A DNA stretch of 64,000 bases from Planotetraspora phitsanulokensis (GTDB lineage Bacteria > Actinomycetota > Actinomycetes > Streptosporangiales > Streptosporangiaceae). The first letter of the stretch is position 1; every line of letters begins with the position of its first letter. The position numbers and the translations under genes are program-made. The stretch covers positions 145,486-209,485 of the forward strand of contig NZ_BOOP01000015.1 in the NCBI RefSeq assembly GCF_016863295.1, read 5' to 3'. Positions 26,394-33,989 of this stretch are shown piece by piece. Below the pieces are notes generated by a model. That model saw only the letters and a list, made by a program, of their open reading frames with translations. It was not told where the DNA came from and ran no database searches.

Positions 26394-26975
26394 GTGACCA
26401 GGGTGTCGAAGATCGCGAGACTCCCTCGTTCCGTCGATGAGGCGATCGCCGCCGAGCAGGCCGGCGAGAGGCTGCGTTACGTGTTCTTCTGGGGACATCG
26501 GCCCACTCCCGACGGAAGCGCCGGAGCCGGGTGCCTCAGCCAGTGGTGGCCCGTCGACTTCACCGAGGACGGGCACGTCTTCCGGTCGGCCGAGCACTAC
26601 ATGATGGCGCACAAGGCCTGGCTGTTCGGCGACGAGGAGACGGCGTCCGCAATCCTCGCGGCGGACCACCCTGCCGAGACCAAGAAGCTGGGGCGTACGG
26701 TCCGCGGGTTCGACGACGCGACGTGGACCGCGCACCGGTTCGGGATCGTGACGCGGGGTAACGTCGCCAAGTTCGGCCAGAATCCCGAACTCGGCGCGTT
26801 CCTGCTCGGCACGCACAGCAGGGTCCTGGTGGAGGCCAGCCCGCGCGACCGGATCTGGGGCATCGGCCTCGGCGCGGAAAACGAGCTGGCGGCCTCCCCC
26901 GCCACGTGGCGTGGCCAGAACCTGCTCGGCTTCGCCCTGATGGACGCCCGAGACGCACTCGAGTCCTCAACCTGA
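26394..26975 (+). CDS. NADAR-family protein (ADP-ribosyl-nucleobase hydrolase type)
   Basis: A 193-aa protein of the NADAR/RibX/YbiA-like family. Signature stretches are YVFFWGHRP near residues 29-37, GCLSQWWPVDF near 46-56, FRSAEHYMMAHKAWLFGD near 63-80, and WGIGLGAEN with NLLGFALM at the end. Family members cleave N-glycosidic bonds in ADP-ribose-related or riboflavin-pathway compounds, and some remove ADP-ribose from guanine bases. GTG 26394 is used; GTG 26403 is an alternative, and neither has a strong ribosome site. It is convergent with a KptA gene, another ADP-ribose-chemistry enzyme. Confidence 0.8.
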   Translation: MTRVSKIARLPRSVDEAIAAEQAGERLRYVFFWGHRPTPDGSAGAGCLSQWWPVDFTEDGHVFRSAEHYMMAHKAWLFGDEETASAILAADHPAETKKLGRTVRGFDDATWTAHRFGIVTRGNVAKFGQNPELGAFLLGTHSRVLVEASPRDRIWGIGLGAENELAASPATWRGQNLLGFALMDARDALESST

Positions 26976-27154
26976 CGATCAGCCGAGTCGGTCGCGCAGA
27001 CGTCCTTCGAACGCGTCGTCCCCCAGGGGACCCCGCCGATCGGCTCGCCACCCTCCGCCCGACGCTGAAGATCCCCAGCCTGCTCAACCATGGTCGCGTA
27101 GGCGACGGGATCCGCCTTCAGCACAGCCTGCCGCCCGCTCTTCGAGCCTCGTGG

Positions 27155-27697
27155 TCAGCCGGGGAGACGGATGAACGACGGGGGGACGTGGTCCACCAGC
27201 CACACGCCGTTGTCGCTGCGGTAGAAGACATGCCCGGCGGCGTGCATCGAGCCCGAGCCGATCGTCAGCACGATCGGCCTGCCCCGCCGGGCGCCGACGC
27301 GGGTGGCGGTCTCCCGGTCGGGTGACAGGTGCACGTGGTGCCGGCTCATCGGACGCAGACCCTCGTCTCTGATCGACGGCAGGGCCGCGGCGACCGTGCC
27401 GTGGAAGAGATGCTCAGGCGGTTCGACAGGCGGCAGGTCCAGGTCGACGGGCACCGAGTGCCCCTGGTTGGCGCGGATCCGGCCGTCCATGACCGAGTAC
27501 CGCTGCTTGTCGTTGTTCGCTACCACCTCGGCGAGCTCGGTCTCCGAGACGGGGAACCCGTGCGCGGCGACCGCCCGCAGGAGATCGTCCACGGCCACCC
27601 AGCCGTTCTCGTCGAGCGTGATGCCGATGCGCTCCGGCTGGTGGCGCAGGTGCTTGGAAAGGTACTTCGAGACCTTCTTCAGTCGTTGTTCGTCCAT
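27155..27697 (-). CDS. kptA: RNA 2'-phosphotransferase (Tpt1/KptA)
   Basis: A 180-aa KptA/Tpt1 enzyme that removes an internal RNA 2'-phosphate using NAD+, forming ADP-ribose 1'',2''-cyclic phosphate. An N-terminal winged helix (KVSKYLSKHLRHQPERIGITLDENGWV) is followed by the ART-like domain with RIRANQGHSVPVDL, LFHGT, GLRPMSRHHVHLS and TIGSGSM. The Arg-His-Arg catalytic set appears intact. Length is normal. Bacterial KptA has no known tRNA-splicing role, and repair or detoxification of modified RNA is usually proposed. ATG 27697. Confidence 0.9.
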   Translation of the reverse strand: MDEQRLKKVSKYLSKHLRHQPERIGITLDENGWVAVDDLLRAVAAHGFPVSETELAEVVANNDKQRYSVMDGRIRANQGHSVPVDLDLPPVEPPEHLFHGTVAAALPSIRDEGLRPMSRHHVHLSPDRETATRVGARRGRPIVLTIGSGSMHAAGHVFYRSDNGVWLVDHVPPSFIRLPG

Positions 27698-27762
27698 CAG
27701 CCCGAAGTGTGACGCACCCCCGCGGACCGCGCACCTCGATTTCGCCAGGCGTCACGTACGGC

Positions 27763-27795
27763 GGTGCCGCCGGGAGATCGACTCCCGGCGGCACC
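27763..27795 (-). terminator. Hairpin terminator after the GH87-like gene
   Basis: A perfect 14-bp inverted repeat (GGTGCCGCCGGGAG / CTCCCGGCGGCACC) with a 5-nt loop, 35 bp beyond the stop of the large minus-strand gene and upstream of kptA. It should isolate kptA from read-through. Confidence 0.75.
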
Positions 27796-27830
27796 TGTCA
27801 CCGAACGGCCGTCAGAGGGCCGTCAGAGGG

Positions 27831-30800
27831 CTACGGGTTCTGGACGATGGTGAAGGTGGACGTGGTGTTCTTGATGTTCTGAGCGTTGTTGCTCATCTGG
27901 AGGTTGTTGAAGGTCGCGGAGCCGACCGCCGGCCCCTGGCCCGCCTCCGGCATCTCGTTGACCCAGATGCCGAATCCGGACTTGGCGTCGAAGGCGTCGC
28001 CGCTCTTCTGCGCACCCGTGATCGACACGTTCGTGAAGATCGTGTCCTTGACCGGGTTCTGCGGCTGCCCGCCGACGTAGTTCGTCTGGAACATGATGCC
28101 GCTGTAGGTCGGGTCCACGATGTCCACGTTGCTCACGCGGATGCCTTGGAACACCTTCGAAGCGGAGAAGATCCAGATTCCGGGGAAGGTCTGCGCGCCC
28201 CAGAAGTGACCGCCCGCGCGGACGATCGAGATGTTGTCGAACGTCGTGGGCGGGCTGGCGCCGAACCCGTTCATCGGGTACCCGAAGTCGAGCGAGCTGA
28301 TCGTGATGCCCGAGTAGGTCAGGGTGTCGGCGATGTAGATGTTCTTGAACGTGTTGGCGTAGCCGCCGTAGACCGCGACACCGGCCGCACGCCAGGGCAG
28401 GATCGCCGTCAGGTTCTCGTAGACGTTGTTAATCTCATCGGCGCCTCCCGCGTCGATGGCCGAGAACAGCGCGAAGCTGTCATCGCCGGTCGTGCGAGCC
28501 TCGTTGTTGCTCACGAGGTTGCCGGTGCTGCCGTTGGTCATGTTGACGCCGTCCGCGAACGTGTCACGGATGCGGGAGTTCTTGATCGTGACGTTGTCGG
28601 TGTTCGCGCCCCAGTACATGCAGACCGTGTGCTCGACCCAGACGTTGTCGATCGTCATGTTCGCGACGTTGGACCAGTTGAACACCTTGCCGGGGCCGTC
28701 GATGCGGGTGACGTAGTTGCCGAAGTAGGCGAAGCCGGAGAACGACGAGCCGTTCGCCGACGACTGCGCGTCGAAGCCGACGTCGGTGTTGTCCTGCGTC
28801 GTGGGCGCGTAGAACCGCGTGTACCAGGGGCCCGCTCCGACGATCTTGAGGGCCTTGCCGTACACGTTGAACTTGCCCGTGGTCTGGTAGTCGCCGGTAG
28901 GCAGGTACACGCCGACGAGGTTGGCGTCCTGGCGCGCCCTGTCGAGCGCGTTCTGCACGTCCTGGTGGGAGAAACCGGTCGGCACCGCGTAGTGGGCGGC
29001 GTCGGGGTTGGCGATCGGCGAGACCTGCTCGAGGTCGATGAAGTCGATCGCGTAGTTGGTGGTGTTGGCGGCGTCCTTCTGCAGCCTGATCGTGCTGCCG
29101 GCCGGGACGGTGGTCCCGAGCAGGACGTTGGCCTCGTCGTAGATGTGACGCGGCCCCGCTGCCGGCGAGTTCTGCGGCCCGGTCTCGTTGCCGTACAGCC
29201 AGGCGTACTTGGACGTCAGGTTGATGGGCTTGAGGAAGGTGCCGTTGACGTAGATGTTCAGCGTGGAGTTGATGCCGCCGCCGCCAGCGGAGTCCGGGAT
29301 GGAGAAGCGGGTGACGAGGGTGTTGGTGCTCGCCTTGGTGGTGAACTCGACGTAGCTGCCGGTGCTGTTCAGCGTGACGGCCCTGCGGCCGGACGCCTCA
29401 CCCGCGAGGGTGCCGATGTCCCTGCTCGGGCCGACGACCTGCGCGCCGCCGCCGACGACGCCGCTCTCCGCCTCGTAGGTGTCGTACGGCATGTTCGCGC
29501 CCCGGCCGACGAAGAACGGCTGGGAGAGGGTGTTGTTGCCCTGCTTGACCGGGAGCTCGTTGGCGTCGTTGGCCAGCACGGTCTTGACGGTGTACTTGCC
29601 GTTGGCGGCCGTCCACGTCCCGAGGTTGACGGGGCTCGTGGTGGCGCCGGAGGCGATCGCACCGCTGTAGGAGCCAGTCAGCGTCCTGACGACGGTGCCC
29701 GAGTCGTTGGTGACGGTCAGGGTGATGCCGTGGGCGCCGCCGGCGGAGGCCACGGTGCCCTGGTTCTTGAGGGCGACGGAGAAGGTGACGACGTTGCCGC
29801 TCGCCGGGTTGCTGGGGGTCCAGCTCGCCGTCGGGACCAGGTCGGAGCTGTCGACGGGCCTGACGACCACCGAGGTCGGGCTGGCGAAGCTGTTGTTGGT
29901 CTCGTTCTGCTCGATGACGCCGTTCGCCTCGTCGACCTTGGCGCTCAGCGCGTACGTGCCGGCGTCACGGGGACCGATGTTGGCGGAGACGGTGGTCGTG
30001 GCACCGGCGGCGAGTGCGCCGACGGACGCCGTGCCGACCTTCGTGGTGCCGAAGTAGAAGTTGACGTTCGTCGCGCCGGAGTCGGCGTTGCCCTGGTTCT
30101 TGACGGTCGCCGACAGGGTGACGGCGTCGGTCTCGACGGGGTTGGCGGGTGAGGAGGTCGCGCCCGTGATCGTGAGGTCGGGGTTGGGCGCCGCGGTGCC
30201 GAAGACCTGGAACTCGGCGACCTGCCCCGCCGGAGCACCGCTGTTGGAGGTGATCCGGATCTGGACGTCGGCGACCCGCCCGCTGACCGGGATCGTCACC
30301 GTGTTGCCCGACGACGGACTGAAGCTGTACACCGTCGCCCCGGACAGGCTGGAGAACGCCGTCGCGCTCTGCTCCCGCCCGAGAACCTGAATGGTCTGCG
30401 TACGCGGCCCCCACGCACTGTCGGGGTTGAGCTTGACCACGACGCGGTTGATGTCGGCGTTGGCGCCCAACGCGACGGCCAGCGTGCTCGGGTAGGCCCC
30501 GCTCGCGCCCTCCCAGTAGGTCGCCACGTTGTCGTCGACGGCGTTGGCCGGCACGAACGTGAAGACCGAACCGGACGCGGTGACGGGCTTGCCGACGGCC
30601 AGGTTGGAACCGCCACTGCCGCCGCTGCCGGTGCGGGTGACGGTGTTGCTGTCGGCCGACTGCTTGCCGGAGGCGTCCTTGGCCCGCACGGTGTAGGACA
30701 CCGTGGCCGTGGTGGGCTGGGTGTCGGTGTAGGTCAGCACGTTGCCCGCGACACTGGCGCGCAGCGCCCCGTTGGCGTACACGTCGTACCCGGTCACGCC

Positions 30801-31418
30801 CACGTCGTCGGTGGAGGCGCCCCAGGTCAGCCTGATCTGCCCGGAGCCGGGTTCGGTGAACGACAGGTTCGACGGCGCACTCGGGGCCTGGGTGTCGCCC
30901 GTCACCGGGCCGTACACCTCGAACTCGGAGATCTGACCGGCCGGCCATCCGGTGTTGCCGGTGATGTTCAGCCGGACGTACCGGGTGGTGGTCGCGGTGA
31001 AGTTGATCGTCACCGTGTTGCCGGTCGCCGGGTTGAAGGTGTAGCCGGCCGAGCCCACCGTCGTGGTCGCCGGCGGATTGGAGGTGCCGGTCAGGACCGA
31101 CAACGTCTGCGTCCTGGTGGCCCACGCGCTCGGGGAGGGGACCTTCAGGACGACCTGGTTCACGCTGACGGCCGAGCCGAGGTCCACCTGGATCCACTGC
31201 GGGAAGGCGTTGTTGGCGCTTTCCCAGTAGGTGTTCTGGTTGCCGTCGTTGGCGTTGCCCGCCTGGTAGACGTCCGCGAAACTGCTCGCCGTGACGGTCT
31301 TGCCGGCCGCCAGGTTCGGACCCGCGGCCGAGGCCGGCAACACCGGTCCCGCCAAAACGAGCAGACCGGCCGCGAGCAACGCCGCGACCAGCCGTAACCC
31401 TGATTTCTTGCTTTTCAT
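27831..31418 (-). CDS. Secreted multidomain beta-helix glycosidase, probable GH87 alpha-1,3-glucanase
   Basis: A 1195-aa secreted protein. Domains in order: signal peptide (MKSKKSGLRLVAALLAAG..., cleavage near ASAAGP); discoidin/F5/8 type C (~30-165); fibronectin type III (~172-262); second discoidin (~268-405); two CARDB-like domains (~410-620); a CBM6/35-like module (~640-795, YEAESG...); and a right-handed beta-helix (~815-1190). Asp-rich clusters in the helix (ADGVNM near 955, GDDSF near 979) match the catalytic arrangement known for GH87 mycodextranases. The multiple sugar-binding modules imply an insoluble glucan substrate such as fungal wall alpha-1,3-glucan. ATG 31418 is preceded by a weak GAGAAA. 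GH87 is assigned by eye; another beta-helix hydrolase is possible. Confidence 0.7.
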   Translation of the reverse strand: MKSKKSGLRLVAALLAAGLLVLAGPVLPASAAGPNLAAGKTVTASSFADVYQAGNANDGNQNTYWESANNAFPQWIQVDLGSAVSVNQVVLKVPSPSAWATRTQTLSVLTGTSNPPATTTVGSAGYTFNPATGNTVTINFTATTTRYVRLNITGNTGWPAGQISEFEVYGPVTGDTQAPSAPSNLSFTEPGSGQIRLTWGASTDDVGVTGYDVYANGALRASVAGNVLTYTDTQPTTATVSYTVRAKDASGKQSADSNTVTRTGSGGSGGSNLAVGKPVTASGSVFTFVPANAVDDNVATYWEGASGAYPSTLAVALGANADINRVVVKLNPDSAWGPRTQTIQVLGREQSATAFSSLSGATVYSFSPSSGNTVTIPVSGRVADVQIRITSNSGAPAGQVAEFQVFGTAAPNPDLTITGATSSPANPVETDAVTLSATVKNQGNADSGATNVNFYFGTTKVGTASVGALAAGATTTVSANIGPRDAGTYALSAKVDEANGVIEQNETNNSFASPTSVVVRPVDSSDLVPTASWTPSNPASGNVVTFSVALKNQGTVASAGGAHGITLTVTNDSGTVVRTLTGSYSGAIASGATTSPVNLGTWTAANGKYTVKTVLANDANELPVKQGNNTLSQPFFVGRGANMPYDTYEAESGVVGGGAQVVGPSRDIGTLAGEASGRRAVTLNSTGSYVEFTTKASTNTLVTRFSIPDSAGGGGINSTLNIYVNGTFLKPINLTSKYAWLYGNETGPQNSPAAGPRHIYDEANVLLGTTVPAGSTIRLQKDAANTTNYAIDFIDLEQVSPIANPDAAHYAVPTGFSHQDVQNALDRARQDANLVGVYLPTGDYQTTGKFNVYGKALKIVGAGPWYTRFYAPTTQDNTDVGFDAQSSANGSSFSGFAYFGNYVTRIDGPGKVFNWSNVANMTIDNVWVEHTVCMYWGANTDNVTIKNSRIRDTFADGVNMTNGSTGNLVSNNEARTTGDDSFALFSAIDAGGADEINNVYENLTAILPWRAAGVAVYGGYANTFKNIYIADTLTYSGITISSLDFGYPMNGFGASPPTTFDNISIVRAGGHFWGAQTFPGIWIFSASKVFQGIRVSNVDIVDPTYSGIMFQTNYVGGQPQNPVKDTIFTNVSITGAQKSGDAFDAKSGFGIWVNEMPEAGQGPAVGSATFNNLQMSNNAQNIKNTTSTFTIVQNP

Positions 31419-31983
31419 CGCGTTTCTCAATCTCTCGTCTGGAACGACAGGGAGTGGCGGGGAGACCGCGATCTCCACGCGCGACGCACGCGGCCGAGCC
31501 GGTCAGCGTGACTCCGGGGGGCGCCGAACGCCCGCCGAGCGCTGTGAGCTGGCGGGGAGCGTGCGGGCACTGCCAATGCCGACATCACCGAAGGCCTCTC
31601 CGTGGATGGGCCGGGGCGGATGCACGGACGCAGTGCTTTCCTGCCGCAAGTTGCGAAAGATTGCAGAGAAACTAACAGGGCTTTGATGGGATCTTGCACC
31701 GGACTGGCCAAATGTTACATATGTGCTACGGCGTCGTCAACGGCTGGACAAGACCGATGTCAGCACAACTCGATAAGGGGAATCGGACCACGTCGGGAGC
31801 CGTGTCTCCGACCGCCTCCATGCCGATGCCATATATCGGCGCGTTACGACGGGGCCGTGCGACGGCGTGCGCACTCGGCGCACCGAAGTTCACCCGCGCC
31901 GCATTCGCCGCACACTCATACGCGGCGCGCCGGATTCGCCGTTTCCGCTCTCTCTGGCGCAATTATGAGCAAGCACTTATCGG
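31419..31983. other. 565-bp intergenic region between GH87-like and condensation-domain genes
   Basis: No credible gene is seen. The part next to the GH87-like start should carry its promoter and contains a CGCAAGTTGCG palindrome. The stretch from about 31690 to 31980 is noticeably less GC-rich than the surrounding genes and lies beyond the stop of the minus-strand condensation-domain gene. Short open frames here lack ribosome sites and third-position GC bias. Confidence 0.5.
31645..31668 (-). promoter_or_regulatory. Possible LacI-type operator upstream of the GH87-like gene
   Basis: CGCAAGTTGCG is an odd-centred palindrome with 5-bp arms. A second TTGCAG half-like element lies 6 bp beyond it. 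TTGC-rich repeats of this kind are seen near actinomycete glucan-utilisation genes controlled by LacI-family repressors. It lies about 230 bp upstream of the start codon, so direct promoter control is uncertain. Confidence 0.3.
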
Positions 31984-33366
31984 TTAATTAGTCCGGCCGA
32001 ATTCCGGTGGCGGACCCTCGTGGCCGGACGCCGCCCAGACCATCACGTCCTCGATGTGCCAGAGCATCGCCTCGGCGACGTCCCCCCAGCCGGTGTCCTC
32101 GTGCCACGCGAGGGTGAGCAGCGCTCCGGAGACCCGGTGCTGGACGGTGAGGATGTACCGCGAGCCGCCGGGCCGTGGCGGCGAGTACCGCACGACCCCC
32201 TGGTGGGCCGGGTCCCCGAACGGGAAGCCGTCCCTTCCCCATGCCCTGCTGTTGGCCGCGCTTCCGACGAGCGCGTTGTCGATGTAGTTGAACCGGGCGG
32301 AACTCGCTCCGGTGCCGCGCAGGCTTCCGAGCACGTCGTCCTCGAGTGGTCCCGCCACGCCGGGGTCGAAGTTGGCGAAACGGTGGCCTTGCAGCTGGCG
32401 GGCGGCGCACACGGCGAGCCTGTCCCGGTAGGCGCCCTCGCGGGGGCCGGGCACGACGACCGGCACCGGCATCACGGCCTTGCGCACCGATCCCTGGAGG
32501 GCCGCGGAGAGCCGGTTGGCGGACAGGGCGAAGACCCCTGTTGTGGGCGCCTCCTCCGCCTCGCACACCGCGGCCCCGAAGGCGAGGAGGTATCCGGTCG
32601 AGACCGGCGTCCCCGCGGCCTTGGCGACGGCCTCCGCCGCCTGCGCCACCCGGCGTGAGGCCAGCCGGCAGGTGTGCAACATGGGGAGGTCGTCACGCTT
32701 CACGGCCTTCGGGGACCAGCCGCCGAGCGAGTCCCGGAGAGTGACCAGTTGCCGCCGCCAGTGGGTGCGGGCCCGCTCCTGGTGGCGCGCGCCGGCGGCC
32801 CCCTGCTCCCACAGGGCGGTGTCGAGGGGTTGCTCGACGCTCTCCAGCGGGCCGCCGAACGGCTCGCGCCCCTTCACCCTCGCCCTGATCGCCCGTTCGA
32901 GGTCGCGGCAGAGCACGCGCATGCCCCAGCCGTCCACGGCGGAGTGGTCGACGACCACGCCGATGCGCCGGACGCGGCCTCCCGCGGTCAGCAGGACGAA
33001 CAGGACGGGCCACTGCGCGTGCAACCGGAACGAGGTGCGCGCGGCCGCCTGGAACGCCTCGCCTCCGGGCTCGCCGGGGTCACCGGGTTCGTCCGGGGTC
33101 ACCCGGATCACCTCGGCCAGGCGCTCGCCGACCGAGCAGACGTCCTGCCGGTTCGCGCGCACGATGTGCGAACGCAGGCCCTCATGGCGGACGAGCAGAT
33201 CGGCGATGCCCGCCGTGACGTCTCCCTGGGCGAGGTCGTGACCGGGCAAGATCGCGCTGAAGTTGGCCTCGAACGACCATTCGCTGTCGGAATCGGCGCC
33301 GAGGTCCTCGAACCATTCACGCTGGGCCCAGTTGAGGCGCCCACCTCGTTCAACGGTGATTGACAT
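31984..33366 (-). CDS. Stand-alone NRPS condensation-domain protein
   Basis: A 460-aa single condensation domain. The catalytic HHxxxDG motif is DHSAVDGWG near residues 138-146: the catalytic second His is kept, but the first His is Asp. Other C-domain blocks such as FALSANRL and the RFNYIDN stretch are recognisable but diverged. GGGAGGG precedes ATG 33366. It is divergent from the carrier-protein gene of the NRPS operon across 229 bp. Free C domains usually act in trans, attaching an acyl or amino group to a carrier-bound substrate or releasing the product by amide or ester formation. Its acceptor may be one of the two extra carrier domains in this locus. Confidence 0.75.
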   Translation of the reverse strand: MSITVERGGRLNWAQREWFEDLGADSDSEWSFEANFSAILPGHDLAQGDVTAGIADLLVRHEGLRSHIVRANRQDVCSVGERLAEVIRVTPDEPGDPGEPGGEAFQAAARTSFRLHAQWPVLFVLLTAGGRVRRIGVVVDHSAVDGWGMRVLCRDLERAIRARVKGREPFGGPLESVEQPLDTALWEQGAAGARHQERARTHWRRQLVTLRDSLGGWSPKAVKRDDLPMLHTCRLASRRVAQAAEAVAKAAGTPVSTGYLLAFGAAVCEAEEAPTTGVFALSANRLSAALQGSVRKAVMPVPVVVPGPREGAYRDRLAVCAARQLQGHRFANFDPGVAGPLEDDVLGSLRGTGASSARFNYIDNALVGSAANSRAWGRDGFPFGDPAHQGVVRYSPPRPGGSRYILTVQHRVSGALLTLAWHEDTGWGDVAEAMLWHIEDVMVWAASGHEGPPPEFGRTN

Positions 33367-33595
33367 GCCGCCCTCCCCGCTCGCAAGCGATGGGAGATTA
33401 ATATCGGGATATTGCAAGGATGTATATAACCATGTCAGTCTTCCACCGAGATTATTGCGGCTTGCGCATCTGATATTGCGCCGGACCGTCGACGGTCTCG
33501 TCCGATATGCCATTTCGCGGCTGTTCAGAACCCCTGCCGCGCGCCGTATCCAGGACGGGGGTCCTGGCCAGATCGGGGAGCCTGCCATTCACGAC

Positions 33596-33868
33596 ATGAG
33601 AAAGCCTCAGAGTCAGGCGAACGGGGTGGCGGACGCCGCCGAACGGGGAGAAGATCTCGTCGAGCAGGTGCGCCGGATCTGGGAGGAGGTCCTGGGGATC
33701 TCCCCCATCGACACCGACGACGACCTCTTCGATCTAGGAGGGCACTCGCTGACCATCACCCAGATCATCGCGAGGATGCGCAAGCGGCTCGGTGTCGAGG
33801 TGCCCCTGGACGTCTTCTTCGACGAGCCCACCATCGCCGGCGTGGTCGATGCGGTCCGGAACGGCTGA
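33596..33868 (+). CDS. Stand-alone peptidyl/acyl carrier protein
   Basis: A 90-aa carrier protein with the phosphopantetheine site DLGGHSLTI (Ser51), helix I VEQVRRIWEEVLG and helix III EVPLDVFFDEPTIAGVVDAV. This matches NRPS PCPs closely, so it should be converted to the holo form by a PPTase encoded elsewhere. No adenylation domain is fused or adjacent. Either an A domain loads it in trans, or the divergent C domain delivers its substrate. It precedes the bimodular synthetase by 121 bp, which contains four 18-bp repeats, and so may provide the starter unit. ATG 33596 is the best start, although the ribosome site is weak. Confidence 0.85.
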   Translation: MRKPQSQANGVADAAERGEDLVEQVRRIWEEVLGISPIDTDDDLFDLGGHSLTITQIIARMRKRLGVEVPLDVFFDEPTIAGVVDAVRNG

Positions 33869-33908
33869 CCCGCCGCCCGGACGGTCCGCCGGACATGACG
33901 CGTCACCC

Positions 33909-33980
33909 CACCCGCACGTTCGACTTCACCCGCACGTTCGAGTCCACCGGCACGCTCAGGTTCACCGGCACGCTCAGGGA
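33909..33980 (+). repeat. Four tandem 18-bp repeats upstream of the NRPS start
   Basis: Units at 33909, 33927, 33945 and 33963 share CACC(C/G)GCACG(T/C)TC(G/A) and then diverge in the last 4-5 bases. Units 1-2 and 3-4 form two closely matched pairs. The last unit ends in GGGA, part of the NRPS ribosome site. They lie between the PCP stop and the NRPS start. Confidence 0.75.
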
Positions 33981-33989
33981 GGCGTTGCG

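Noticed and set aside
27831..31418. Including the large beta-helix glycosidase in the NRPS cluster
   Set aside because: It is separated by more than 500 bp, ends at its own terminator, has its own candidate operator and encodes a polysaccharide-degrading type of protein with no link to peptide assembly.
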